Shown here in pieces: positions 1 to 11,417 of a DNA stretch of 64,000 nt; within the stretch, counting starts at the first letter, position 1; each line of letters starts with the position of its first letter. This DNA is from Aldrovandia affinis. Lineage: Eukaryota; Chordata; Actinopteri; Notacanthiformes; Halosauridae. The notes beneath the pieces are model-generated. The model was not told the origin of the DNA, did not search any database, and saw nothing but the letters and a program-made list of their open reading frames with translations. The stretch lies in assembly GCA_029706075.1 (NCBI GenBank), contig JAINUG010000165.1, positions 658,506-722,505 on the forward strand. Reading direction: 5' to 3'. A program made the position numbers and the translations under genes.

Positions 1-1650
1 GCCTTGTGAGGCCGGAATGTCCAAACATGCCTTCTTCCGAGAAGGAGAGCAATTCAATATGTCGTCTACATACAGGAGGGGAAAAAAAATCACAGATACT
101 GCCAAATGCCCAAAGTGCAAAATGCAAAATGCACACAGCACAGCGCAGATGGATCATTCATTTTTAGATTCTTCGCTGTCTACAATGAATTTTACTTTTA
201 TTCTCTTTTTTTTACTTTGACCCCAGTGTTTGGAACATCATACAATACCTAATTATTTCTCTGATGTAACTAGGATGGTCTTCGGAAAGAGCCAGCAGCG
301 TGCTGTACGGTTCAAATTGCAGTTGTGTATGCACACAGCTTTGTACAGGCAAAGAATGATATTTTTACAACCTTGGATCTCTGTCCAGCAGCTGGACTCA
401 GCATGCTGCGTTCTTTTAGCCACATTTCGGCGAATAACAGTCCATATTTAATATTTAATATAATATAATATTATTATATATAATACTTAGTTCCATATTT
501 CTTTTGCTTAGCTTTCACTTAGATTCACAATCTTGCCACATTGCGGGACCTTCAACTCCCAAACTTTTCTTTCCACATGCTCAACCCAACTCCTGCCCCC
601 GTAAACCTCAATTCCATTTCCCTTAAATCCTGAGGCAGGTAAACTTAACCATCACTTTCTTTTACACCCAACAACAACCACAACCACCTTTGCTATTACA
701 CTTTTATTCACTCATAGTCATTCGCAATTGCATTCATATCACATTCATTTTTATTCACTCATACTATGAATAAACACTCCACCTCTTAGAAAACAATTCC
801 TCACAAGACTTGTACTCTGGGAGAAGTTCGTATCTTTTGGCAAGGCACACTGTTCTGACCTCTGTGGTTTAATTAACTCTCTGCAAAAACATTCCTAAGA
901 AACACACAGCTTTGTGCCTATCTCTTTTGGCACAGCGCCACACCTTGTGCCAGCGTGAGAAGAGGTTCAAATACTATTTTGAACAGAAACAGAATTTCTC
1001 TATCAATCCCTCCTTTTTATGATTTTATCCCATATAGTCATAAAACATTTATCAAATACTTACCCTCGAGCGGTAAGTGTCACATTACTCCGCCCAAATC
1101 CTCCTAAACTTCCTCCAGTCTGTACACTAGGGAACAGCTCTGTGAGCGGGACTATTCTTTTACACTGGTGTCCCGCTTACCCCACCTAACATTAATTGTC
1201 CAGAAAACAGTCTCACCCTTTATCTCAGTTCAGGATGGTGTCATCCACCACAGACTCCGCAGTTTCCAATGTGGGGCTTCCAATCCTCCTACGAGAATAG
1301 AAGGGATGGTCCAGTGCACTGTTCCATTGGAATTGCTGCGGCCCATCTGATGGACGTTTATCATCTCATTAATTTAAAACTGGTTGTTTAATACTTGCTA
1401 TTCAAAGGAAGCGAGACTGTGATCTTAAATTTGGAGGTTTTATAATTGCTTCGCATGAAGAACATCAGAGTATTTAAATAGTAATAATAATAATACATCT
1501 CTCTCCCTTGAGATCCCTTTTGGCTGTAGGAATTTCACCCATTGCCCCTGAATGAAACCTTATTTATTTAGCTTATTTATTTAGCGCCCCAAACACACGT
1601 TTTATCTTCCCAGCATCTGTGTTTTTCTATACATTGGGATGGGGGTCCCT
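1..1650. other. No recognised gene; probable decayed retroviral internal or other repeat sequence
   Basis: I see only short open frames without recognisable domains. The stretch lies downstream, in the minus direction, of the retroviral protease fragment, so pol remnants would be expected here. I could not recognise reverse transcriptase motifs in any frame, and no second LTR matching 5579-6082 is visible. An AT-rich run of simple sequence occurs near 450-490. Confidence 0.4.
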
Positions 1651-1788
1651 CTAATTTACGAATCTCTTATTTGTCGATACTGTGGCCCCCATGTCAACCA
1701 TAAATTCCATTTCGTTTTGTCCAAATTTTGCTTTAATCATTGGGGGAGTCATTACGGGTACTTTCGCTGTGTGATGCTCTGGGCCCCG
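1651..1788 (-). pseudogene. Endogenous retrovirus protease N-terminal fragment
   Basis: Directly after the gag stop, in the same reading frame, the minus strand encodes about 45 residues that end at a stop near 1651. They contain a retroviral aspartic-protease active-site context, VDMGATVST, where the family has D-T/S-G-A. The Asp codon is at 1693-1695, and the Thr/Ser next to it is replaced by Met, so the site is damaged as well as truncated. Retroviral protease cleaves the Gag and Gag-Pol polyproteins. The same-frame arrangement across a single TGA is the layout of gamma- and epsilonretroviruses, where stop readthrough makes Gag-Pol. I infer an inactive old copy. Confidence 0.65.
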
Positions 1789-2541
1789 TCAATACAGGGG
1801 TTCCTCCTTTCCCCAATATTCCTGTACTGGTGCTTTACTGGTGGCCCTTGTGGCCTGGGACCTGCTGTCCACACTTGGTGTTCTAGGTGGACCCCCTTGC
1901 GGCCTTCCCATAGCTCCCCTGCCTCTACCACTACCTCGTCCTCTGGGCCCTGGGCCTGTGGCCATCCCCACGGGCCTGTTCCGACAATTACGTAATATGT
2001 GTCCTGGCCATCCACAGAACCAGCAGACTATAGGACCCTGTGAATAGCCCCCCTTCTGTTGGAATGAGGGTGCTGGGTATTGTGGCTGACCTTGCCAGCC
2101 TGCTGTCATTGTCTGGTGTGGGGGTGGCTGAGTTGCAGCCACCTGTTGAAATGGTGAGGGCTGTGCCGTAACCACTGGTGCTTCAATTACTGCTTTTGCT
2201 CTCTCTTTGTCTGATTTTGCAGTCAGTTTGGCAATTTGGAGCTTCAACAGCTTGTTTTCAAGAGTAGTGGCCTCGTCTTCTCTAGCAGTTTTCGCTGCCA
2301 GTGGGAGTTTGGCTACGCAGTGTACAATGTGATCTTTCCGCACCACGGTGGGCATGTTGTCTAGGCCTACTACATCCTCTAGCTTTTGCTGCACTTTCTC
2401 TGGCAACCCTTTCTGCACTCCATGTCTCCAGTGGCCCTCTGAGCCAGTAGATGAATCTGGCCTTTCTCCTGTGCTGTGCTCCCAGGGGGTGAACGCCCTT
2501 TGAATGTATGCATACACTTCCTCACCTGACATGTTTAACAC
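1789..2541 (-). pseudogene. gag: Endogenous retrovirus gag, capsid C-terminus plus nucleocapsid
   Basis: About 250 residues are open on the minus strand. The first 80 resemble the end of a gammaretrovirus-type capsid (a KGLP..VQ..L..VVGL stretch). A charged Lys/Glu-rich segment and a Pro/Gln-rich linker follow. Then comes a single zinc knuckle, CWFCGWPGHILRNC (CX2CX4HX4C), and an Arg/Gly-rich tail, which together make a nucleocapsid that would bind genomic RNA. A normal retroviral gag is about twice this length. The matrix half is missing, a stop lies 5 codons upstream of the GTG that opens the frame, and the first ATG is codon 4. One knuckle plus same-frame gag-pro points to a gamma/epsilon-like element rather than a lentivirus or alpharetrovirus. 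It is a remnant of an integrated retrovirus, not a host gene. Confidence 0.75.
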
Positions 2542-5500
2542 CGTTCTTTGAGGTTACGTTAATTTGCAATCTATAGTTACACAAGTCTTAATCCAGTTAT
2601 TTATTACTGCTTACTGCGGAGGCGTCCCTCCTGAAATATACTGTGTATTACGCGTAATAAACTAGGTTGTTATTTTATCTATATTTATCTTTATTTAGTA
2701 ACGAACAATTCGCGCGTTCCTCTCTCTTTTTTTATTTTTAGAAATGTACAGGAGCGAATGACTTACTGTGTTACAAAACTGTACCGAAGCGGTGCCTCAT
2801 AGACCCAAGAATGAAAACCGGAAAAATAATAATAAAACTCTTGAGGGCGCAGATGTAATAATGCCAAAATCAATAACTCCAATATAAGGAAAATGGTTTA
2901 TTAAAAACCAAGAGCAAACTTAAAAATGTTTGAAAGTCACTTAATTGTAAAGAATTGAAAACTGAAAAATGTTTCACTGGTGATTTGAAAACAGTCTTTG
3001 CCTGCACTCTCACTCCTAGTAGCCCCCACCTTTTTCAAATTGAGTTTCCTGCTGCTCTGTTTGCCCGCTGCCTGTCTCTGAATCGACCATCCTTCGCAAC
3101 CCTTGCTTTTCCCCCACTTAGCATTCACCCTGCCACGGAACTTTCAAACGTAGGTTTCTGCTAGCGAACTATTTGTCTCAACACGCTACAAACAGTATTC
3201 CTAGAATATCTAATTGAAAGGACGAAATAATTAAACCACTTGGGAAAGGTTGTATTTAAATTCCGGAGACCAGGGAAACAGATAACAAATCAAACACTGC
3301 AAAGATTACGCATTCAAGTAAGAATGCTTGAAAGTACACTAAAATGGGAAAAATCTAAGCTCATACACGTTCCTGAACAGCGTCGAAATATCAGGACAAA
3401 ATATAGAAACCCGTAATTATAAGACTCCCCGCAAATTATAAGACTGCCTCGAAAGGTTGAAACTGAATGGTGTTTAAATAATTTAATTATCAATGTCCCA
3501 AACTACAAATGAAACGCTATCGGCGCACTAAACTGAAATTATGATGGAGGTGAGATAAAATAACTTACAGACTAAAACTGAAACAAGGAAAATTTACCAA
3601 CAAAGTGCTGAACGTCGTAAACTAAACTATTAAAAAATCTGTCGAATAAAGACCTTTAAACACTTCCCGAAGCGGTGTTCCCACTCCTTATATTTCTATA
3701 TAATATACACCATTTAGCAGACGCTTTTGCCAATGTACATAAGCAATGTATTTTGTTTCTCACACTTTGTCTCATATTGACATAATTCGGTACAAACTCT
3801 CGCAACGGATAACTTCCCACTTTGTCTTCTCCCCTACTCTAAACTCTGTATGTATGCAAACAGAGTGTCCCTCTTCAATACCATCCACTTAGCGTTTTGT
3901 TGCAACACATGAAACACAATCAACACATCATTTTTCATGCTCTTATATCTACATTTCTAAATTAAGACTTGTCGACATTAAGTCCCCATGTATTTTAGTA
4001 TGGCCAGTAGTGCGTGCGTGTTTTACTTTCTTTATTGGGAAACAGGTGCTCCTATATGTCATTTATTCATTTTATATGTCCCTTATTTCGGGCTCATGCA
4101 ACTATAAATCGGGGCTCATTTGCCACGGCCCTTATCCTACTGGACCCGTGGTTGCGACAAGTCTTATTGTATTATTAACGTAAACTATATACTTATAATA
4201 ACAATATTACAATTCCACTTTCCAAAAATCGCTTATCTGTAATACTGTAGGCTGTCTAGCATTTAGCAAGTATCTCATACATCGCGTGCGCTATTTTACA
4301 AGACAAAATGACTTACACCTGTACAGCAACTTCGCGATTGCGAAGACATTTATAGGAAAGTTCGCGAAACGCGCGCAAGATCACATAAATGCAAGCCAGC
4401 ACTTGCACATGATACGAGATCTCGTAAAGCACATGAAGACCCCATTTAACCCATAGAATATTCGCAGGCGCCATTTGAGCTCACAACACACCTCACAAAA
4501 TTGCCGGCATATTCCTACGTTTTGACCTATTTTGGACTGCCTTTTTGCCAGTCCTAATTTATTTATTTGAATCTAGACATACAAACTTCAATGATTTCCC
4601 TTTTGCCAATCCTAATTTTGTATTTTAAACAAGACACACGAACCACAATAATTTCCCAAATTGCCAATGTCAATAATCCACCGAGTGTTCTAATCTCTCG
4701 ACTCAAGCCGTGTGTGACTATGGGTTGAGAGATTTAACTACTCAGCACTGCGACGTACAATATCCTTTCAGCGTCGTGTATATAAGAAAAACCCTCCAGT
4801 TTCAATCGCTAGAATTGTCGCAATGATCAGGTGCAAACCCTTAAACTTCACTCCAATTAACAGTATTGTGTGTCAGCACTGGGTGTATGCTGCGTATTAA
4901 CACATCAATACTCAAGCGCTTGAAATGCCCCCCTTACCACAGAAGTGGATTTGCACAGTTTTGTCAGCTGACAGAAATGAAAAAACAAAAAACGGGGAAA
5001 AATATGCAGAGAGACAACTGCTAAACTAATAGTTTATATTTTAAAGTTGAGATCCTGACCCGTTGTTAATTATTTGACTATGCCCGTATCTACCTCTTTT
5101 CTTTTTCTTAACAGGTCAGGTGATACCGGTATCGTGGGTCTCTCCCCACGTGGGTCTCTCCCCACACACCACTTCACTTTAGACTGTACGTATTTACCCT
5201 AGGCCCGTCCTTGCTCACAAATTGTCTGCCTTGAATCAACTGGCCACGCGCAGTTCCAATCAACTCGCAAACTACTTGTATTTGAGTTCGAGATCGCCCG
5301 TCTCCCCTAGCTATTTAAACTAATGTTGTGTCTCTGTATATCATTTCGTTACATTCTATTTGTCTCTCTTAATATAACAAACAATTCCCTAAATTTAGAC
5401 CTTCTCATCCAACAGTCAGACACTTCACTCCTAGACTAATGCAGAATTTTATGAAAAAGGTTTCTGCTTACCTGTCAGATTGGCGCCAGTAAGTGTCGGA

Positions 5501-5558
5501 CTTATCAGTGATCAGGTATGCTTGCCATTCCGCCGTTGCCATTGCGCCCCTCGCTCCT
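2542..5558 (-). other. Endogenous retrovirus leader and unassigned sequence
   Basis: The stretch lies between the primer-binding site and the gag remnant and is far longer than a normal leader plus matrix region, so it probably includes degraded gag and unrelated insertions. On the minus strand a consensus splice donor (CAGGTAAG, 5467-5474) lies about 90 bases after the primer site, where retroviral leaders carry the major donor. At about 3712-3730 a short match to the 3' tail shared by fish L2 and SINEs (atttagcagacgctttt) is visible. No other coding signal was recognised. Confidence 0.4.
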
Positions 5559-5575
5559 TAACGTCAGGGTCACCA
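5559..5575 (-). promoter_or_regulatory. Retroviral primer-binding site, tRNA-Trp type
   Basis: Read on the minus strand, the sequence three bases after the LTR end is TGGTGACCCTGACGT. This is complementary to the 3' end of tRNA-Trp (family primer site TGGTGACCCCGACGT) apart from one substitution. It would prime minus-strand DNA synthesis. Its position and orientation agree with the gag remnant on the same strand. Confidence 0.75.
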
Positions 5576-5578
5576 AAT

Positions 5579-6082
5579 TGTTAGGTCGTGTATCAAAGGA
5601 GGCGTTGAGGAGGCAAATACTAAGACCAATAATTCTTAACTCAGAATTTATTAGAGACAAGTAGAAAGTAACAGGAATCCAAAGCGAACTACACAAATCT
5701 CTCAATTCATTTGTCCAGCTGTCTTTCGGGGAGCGCTTCTCTCGGGCCGTCTTGAAACTTTTCCCTAAGGTAACATCAGGTCTTTGCTGATTGGCTGACG
5801 TTTTCCCAGGTCCTCCAATCGGCAAGCCACTTACGTCAGCGTGTCTTCCTATCGGTTCAGACTGTCCAATTAGCAACATCTGTCTATGGAGACAATGAGC
5901 CCTGTCTTCGGTCTTATCTTAACCTTGCTGACAAAACAGGTGCAAGAACTCAATAACAGAAACATGGCCCCCGAGCTAGTTTGCCACTTACTAGAATACA
6001 ATGGATCATAGAAAAGGAACATGAGCTCTGCACATTAATTCACAGTCAGGTCAGAATATAAACATACTAATAAATTCCCACA
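5579..6082 (-). repeat. Endogenous retrovirus 5' LTR
   Basis: This 504-bp segment begins with TGTGGGAA and ends with CCTAACA on the minus strand, three bases before the primer site. It contains CCAAT-type boxes (GCCAATCAGC and a second near 5817) in the U3 part. An AATAAA polyadenylation signal lies at about 5648, late in the LTR, as expected for R. The 3' end is fixed by the primer site. The 5' end at 6082 is inferred only from the TG terminus, because no partner LTR is present in the window. Confidence 0.7.
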
Positions 6083-7020
6083 CTGTCTCCTGTATCATTG
6101 CTGCTGTGACAAACAAATCAAATCCCCGGGATTAATAGAGGCTATCTTATCTTATTTAATAATGTGCCAAATCTGCCCCTCATCAAATGCTAGACAAACA
6201 TGTATAAGATACTAAAAACATGCCAGCAAATTTTTTAAAAGTACATTATGACCATCATGGCCAGTTTAATGAATAATTAGTGCAGTTTGTGTGCTTTGTA
6301 ATGAAAAACGAGTGGCGTAATATCAAGGGAAACCTGTCCTATATGGACAAAAAACGGAAATATCTGGTCATGTTTTTAATAATAGTCAGTGACATGATGA
6401 TAATTTCAAATAATTCATTTTGAGGAGGTTAAATAAGTATATCATACAATTTTGAGGTGACTTTTGAGCAATGGCCATTTCTGGCCGAAACACTATTCAT
6501 TGGGTAAACGCACAGATCGTAATTTGCCTGTCATTGCGATTCGCACGTCGTTCAAATGGGACACTCTTATACTTTTTCGCATTTGAATGACGTGTAACGT
6601 TTCACGTGCAGAACCAGAAATATACAGGGGGTGTATCGCAACAAAGCCGTTTTTGAAGAGATTTCGACAGACATCAGATCAATCGACAATTATCACACCT
6701 TCGCACAAAAACTTAAGTCTCGCTGAAAGGAAATCTAAGTTACTCTCATTGGACCTTGTAATGTTTTAAATAGGAAGTGTTTGATTATGAACTTAAAATG
6801 GTTTTTTGCTCTTGTTATCTGGCCTACACTATACTCTCCTATATTGAAATGAAATGTACTGTCTTCGCCTGCCACGGGACTACAGATGAAAACTAGCTCT
6901 CGAGCTAACTCTGGCATTGTACCCATTGACGCCTTTTGCGGATATGTTGATTACTATGTGCAGTACCTTTTAAATACATAAATCCTACACACTGCGTATT
7001 AACATATAATGTTTTAAAAT
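6083..7020. other. No recognised feature
   Basis: I see no open frame with a recognisable domain, no terminal repeats and no match to other parts of the window. Confidence 0.4.
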
Positions 7021-7081
7021 ATAAAACTTAAATTGGCATTTACATTTGCCAGCGCTCGTTCCATTTTTATATAGCCTACGA

Positions 7082-8477
7082 CAGTGGCGGGCCGTGCATT
7101 TCACACCTAGGCCTTCAATAGTGCTCCGTCTGAATCAATCCACCCCTCAATAACTATTTTATGGCTATAAAAGCCATCTTATTGTTATGTTTTGAGTGTC
7201 TGTTCGGTTCTTCAGTCATGTTTCATTCTCGTTCTGTCATGCACTTCGGGAAATTCTATGTTTCGGTTTTAACGTCTTCGTTTCTAATCTCGTTTTACTT
7301 CCTTCTTACTTTCTAATTACACTTGGTATATATTAGTTAGATGTATATAGTACTAACCAACTAATCTACTAACATTAGGGATTTAGATTAAGTTACTAAC
7401 ACTACTGATCACTAATTATCTCACGCTTCTAACTATTGTTGTCATTCTCTCTCGTCTCTATCGCTGTCATTCTCTCTCATGAAACATGACTGAAGAAAGA
7501 TAAATAAACAAAGTGCAAAAACAAACCGAACAAACACCCGTTGCCGTTGCATCGCAGATAGATAACTCGTGTATCCAGAATAAATGCCTTTACTGAAGAG
7601 GGTGCTACAGCTGCGACACACATAAAAAAGCATCAATAATAATAACCTCATAAAATTGCAATATTATTTAGGAAAATAGCAACATTTTACTCACCAAAAA
7701 TCCTTAATTATTTGTACACAAAATCCATCCTCCTTTCTTTCCTCAAAAAGAGTTCAATTACTCTGTCGTACAGATTATCTGTGTGTTTCAGTTCCATCAA
7801 GGTTTTCTATCGCCATCAAAGCTAATGCTGAAAGTCGAGCCTGCCCTGTTGTATTTCTGGCATAAGTTTTAATTCGCTTTAGGGCTGAAAATGTCCGCTC
7901 AAATGTCTGAATCACAGACTGATGTTAATTATATTTTGTCCATGAATACTTATTAAATAATTCCAAATGGTCTGTTCGCTTCCTTTCATAGCTGTTCCCC
8001 TGGTTGCGCTGCATCCAGACGTGTATTTTCATATTAAAGCATTTAACCAATCACATTACATCATAGTCAGACACTCTCTGACTATCCAATCAAAGGGTGT
8101 GAATACGCTGACGTTACCGAGGCCTTCTAGAAGGCCTTCGTGTCCCCAACTCAAAATCTGATTGGTTGAAGCAACAGTTTGATCAACACTTATTTTATGC
8201 TACAGGGCCTTCAGACCGGATTGTGAAGGCCTCCAGGCAGATTTATTTGACCCTGGTAACAAATGATGGCTGAAATGTGATTGGTTAAATGCTTTAATAT
8301 GAAAATACACGTCTGGATGCAGCGCAACCAGGGGAACAGCTATGAAAGGAAGCGAACAGATCATTTGGAATTATTTAATAAGTATTCATGGACAAAATAT
8401 CATTAACATCAGTCTGTGATTCAGATATTTTTTAGGCCAGCAGAGAAGGCCTTGCAGGCCCTGACGGCCCACCACTG
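7082..8477 (-). mobile_element. hAT DNA transposon, copy 1, transposase remnant with foldback end
   Basis: The termini are CAGTGGCGGGCCGT and the inverse of CAGTGGTGGGCCGT, flanked by a perfect 8-bp duplication GCCTACGA (7074-7081 and 8478-8485), which is the hAT signature. On the minus strand at about 7730-7925 it keeps the last part of a hAT transposase, with stretches such as SALKRIKTYARNTTGQARLS of the C-terminal dimerisation region. A 5-base deletion relative to copy 3 breaks that frame. Sequence 7922-8067 is repeated in inverse orientation at about 8274-8420, so the right subterminal region is a foldback of the internal coding region. Copies 2 and 3 at 17379-19055 and 51616-54619 have the same design. 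Element 1.4 kb, non-autonomous. Confidence 0.85.
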
Positions 8478-8485
8478 GCCTACGA

Positions 8486-8695
8486 CTATATACGGTAGAC
8501 TACATACAGGACTATATAAGTGCACGTGTTTTTCACCACCTCTCAAGAAGCTGCAGTTCCTTTCTGGTCAAGGTGTCGCGATAGGCACTCTATTTTCAGT
8601 AATTATTGGCAATTACTCAAATGAACATGGCCAATTAGACAATTAAGTACTAATCTGAGTATTGTTGCAAGGGCGCAAGTCTACAATACTTTGAA
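8486..8695. repeat. Dispersed repeat interrupted by hAT copy 1
   Basis: Together with 7021-7073 this is the same sequence as 59935-60195 (shared stretches include agaagctgcagttcctttct). The copy at 59.9 kb has no hAT and acts as an empty site, which confirms the hAT boundaries. Its class is not recognised. Confidence 0.7.
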
Positions 8696-8870
8696 ATATC
8701 TCTAACGTTCGCGTTTGAAATTCGTAGTTACTTAAGGTAGTCGGTAGCATGGATATATCTGTACCACGTCTTGGGTACATTTTCAATTCTGATTGGGTGA
8801 CAATCGTGCTTTATCAAGATATTTCCTTTTCTGTTTTATTTAATTTAGTCTCGGGGGTTAGAGGGAGAGG
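8696..8870. repeat. Copy of the repeat that forms the 39.5-40.0 kb palindrome
   Basis: Segments such as acgttcgcgtttgaaattcg and attctgattgggtgacaatc are shared with 39660-39880. The same sequence, more diverged, occurs in the 5' flanks of the zinc-finger genes. It ends where the minus-strand LINE fragment begins. Confidence 0.6.
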
Positions 8871-10130
8871 GCACAGTCTGTTCACCATTCTGACTGCCTG
8901 TGGAAGGAAGCTGTTCAGCATCCTTTGGGATCGGGCACGGAGGCTCCTGTACCTTTTCCCCGATGGCAGGAGGAAAAATGGAAAGTCCATGGAAAGGGTG
9001 GTGAGGGTCCCTTATGATGCTGGTGGCCCTGCAAGTGCAGCGCTGGTTGTAGATCTCCAGCAGGGACGGGAGAGGGGCACCAATGATCTTACTGGCTAAC
9101 TTCACAATCCTGCTCAGCTGATGTTTCTCCAGTGCCTTGCAGCTGCCGAACCAGGACGTGAGGCCATAAGATATGACAGATTCAATGGTGCCCCTGTAAA
9201 AGGTGGTGAGATGTGGGGCAGGGAGGCCTGCCTTTTTCAGACGCCGGAGGGGATGGAGCCGCTGGTGAGCCTTTTTAAGGATGGCCGTGGTGTTGGTGGT
9301 GAAGGTCAGGTCGCCTGCCAGGTGGATTCCCAGAAACTTGACGCTGCTGACTCTCTCCACTGCGGTCCCTCCGATGGTCAGCGGCATGTGGTGGAGCTTG
9401 CCGGCCCTCCTAAAGTCAATCACCATCTCCTTTGTCTTGTCGGTGTTGAGGAAGAGATTGTGTGAGCTGCACCATGATGTAAGTTGCTCCACCTCATTCC
9501 TGTATGCACGCATCATCGTTCCTAATCAGACCCACCACTGTTGTGTCGTCTGCAAACTTGATGATGTGATTGCTGTTGGATCTGGCAGTGAAGTCATGGA
9601 TGAGCAGGCTGAACAACAGGGGGCTCAGTACACAGCCCTGAGGAGACCCTGTGCTCACTGAGATGGTTCTTGAAGTCAGACTGCCCACCTTGACTCTCTG
9701 CTGCCTTTGTGACAGGAAGTTGTGGATCCAGCTGCAGGTTCCAGCGTCCACATTCAGCCACCTCAGCTTTTCTACCAGCTGCTGTGGAATGATGGTATTA
9801 AACGCTGAGCTGAAGTCGATGAAGAGGAGTCTGGCATAGGTGTTTTTATCTTCCAGGTGTGACAGAGTGAGATGGAGTGCAGTGGAGATGGCGTCTTCTG
9901 TTGAGTGGTTAGCTCTATATGCAAACTGTAGAGGGTCTAAGTCTGCGGGGAGGCGGTCCTTGATGCGCTGCAGGATGAGCCGCTCAAAACACTTCATGGC
10001 TATAGGTGTAAGAGCCACGGGGCGGAAGTCATTTAGGCAGGCTGGGTTTGACTTTTTTGGCACAGGTATAATAGTGGCACTCTTGAGGCAGGTGGGCACG
10101 ACTCTGAGTGAGCGAGATGTTAAAAATGTC
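8871..10130 (-). pseudogene. Non-LTR retrotransposon reverse transcriptase, 5'-truncated
   Basis: The minus strand encodes the RT and C-terminal parts of a jockey/CR1/Rex-type LINE. Visible in order are [18 protein letters not shown] (RT start), [11 protein letters not shown] (motif A Asp), [15 protein letters not shown] (motif B) and [10 protein letters not shown] (catalytic FADD). The C-terminal connection region follows, with LRRLKKAGLPAPHLTTFYR and a histidine/cysteine-rich tail. RT copies the element RNA onto nicked DNA. The endonuclease and ORF1 are absent, so it is a 5'-truncated insertion, and a single-base shift near 9500 splits the frame just after the FADD block. I do not assign the clade more precisely; Rex1/Babar-like is plausible. 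Confidence 0.8.
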
Positions 10131-10766
10131 TGTCTATTTGTGTTTTCCTGGGACATGCCATATCCCCCACTCCGAGAAGCCAGGGATCTGGTAACATCCT
10201 GGGAACCAACGGTTGGCTGGAATAACACGATTTCTGGCCACTGACAATAGCTTTATGACTACCAACAGGAAGATTGGGACGGTCATATAACACGTGATGC
10301 AATCGTTCCCTCAGGGTGGGGGCACTCACCATTCCGCTAGCCTTGTAAAACCGCAATCTGGCCCATCAGGCGAACAACAGTCTTTTGTCAAAATAACCAA
10401 CAGCTGGGGTATCGTTTCAGGGTGGTCAGAGGTGTATAAAAGGAATCCAAATCCAAATCCAGCTCGAGGAGTTCATTCGCTTAACGAAGGCCCGGGGCGC
10501 TCTGCGTTCTAGTTTTCTATGTTTGAGGAATTTGTTATACTGCCTTGTATTGTATGTTTTCTGTTATGTATTGTGTAATGTCGGTTTTGTGACATTTTGC
10601 TAAGGTTGAAATAAGTGTGCAAATCATTGTTTCAACCTATGTCTTCTTCCCCTTTTAGTGCTAGAAAAAGAAGCTTGTAACACGCCGGGAGTGAGGCCAC
10701 ACGGACTGTACGGCTCAGTCCCTCTGCGCTGACAAGTCAGTCCTGCATCGAACCTAGGGTAGCAGG
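10131..10766. other. Unassigned sequence with a possible promoter
   Basis: No domain was recognised. A TATA-like gtataaaagg at about 10434-10443 is followed about 70 bases later by GC-rich sequence. Together with the repeat that follows, this could be part of an LTR, but no terminal repeats were found. Confidence 0.3.
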
Positions 10767-10980
10767 CTTGGAATGTCGAGTAGCTGTTCTGTATACAGAC
10801 AGCGAATGCTCCGAGTCCCGATAGCTCTACTCGGTAGGACTTAGAATGTCGAGTAGCTGCATACACCGGCAGCGAATGCTCTAAGTTCTGATGCCACTGA
10901 ACTTCAATTAGACGTGGACTAGAACATCCCCAGTAGCTGTCCTGTAGTCAGAAAGTGAATCGCTTTAAGTCTTGAAACCT
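10767..10980. repeat. Imperfect tandem repeat, unit about 75 bp, three copies
   Basis: The core gaatgtcgagtagctg begins at 10771 and 10844, and a diverged form begins at 10922 (spacings 73 and 78). In the first two units it is followed by cagcgaatgct. No coding sense is apparent, and I do not recognise the family. Confidence 0.7.
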
Positions 10981-11417
10981 CGGGGTACCAGGCTCGCCAT
11001 GGAATTAGTTGTCTATGATGTGGGTTCTAGAGGTTAAGCCCTTTGACTCCTATATGGCTGTTACAAAGTAGGGGCAAACGCAATGTCCGTGGCATATGTT
11101 GTCTGTATTTACGTAATGTATTGTATTGTATTATTTGTCGGGATCATGTTCCCCAAATCGCTCCAGAGAAAAGCGGAGGTTCAACGTGGTACGATTGACC
11201 TCATAATATGGAAGCGATAATTAATCAAATCCATTTCACTACAATGTCATGCGGTACATGTCTCATAAAATTTCCCTACACTTGTGAAAAGGGATATGCA
11301 CAATAACTGGAGACTCAGGGGAGGCAACATCAAGCTGGCTAAGGACTTTAGGTTATTGCAACGTTTGCAAGAACGGCGAATGTAGCTACATAATTATCAC
11401 ACTACTATTGTAATCTT
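10981..11417. repeat. Unassigned, ending in a repeat shared with 58.05-58.2 kb
   Basis: Bases 11270-11405 match 58045-58200 in inverse orientation (for example actggagactcaggggaggc). The match stops where zinc-finger unit A begins at about 11418. The rest is unassigned. Confidence 0.55.

Noticed and set aside
1639..2047. Plus-strand and alternative-frame minus-strand ORFs over gag
   Set aside because: They are shadow frames of the Arg/Gly- and Pro-rich nucleocapsid region.
3704..3760. A full SINE in the retroviral interior
   Set aside because: Only a short tail-like match is visible; no tRNA-like head is recognised.
5505..5879. 124-residue minus-strand ORF
   Set aside because: It lies inside the retroviral LTR and crosses the primer-binding site. 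No domain is present, and the LTR signals explain the sequence.
8749..10244. Plus-strand ORFs of 72-134 residues
   Set aside because: They are antisense shadows of the minus-strand reverse transcriptase fragment.
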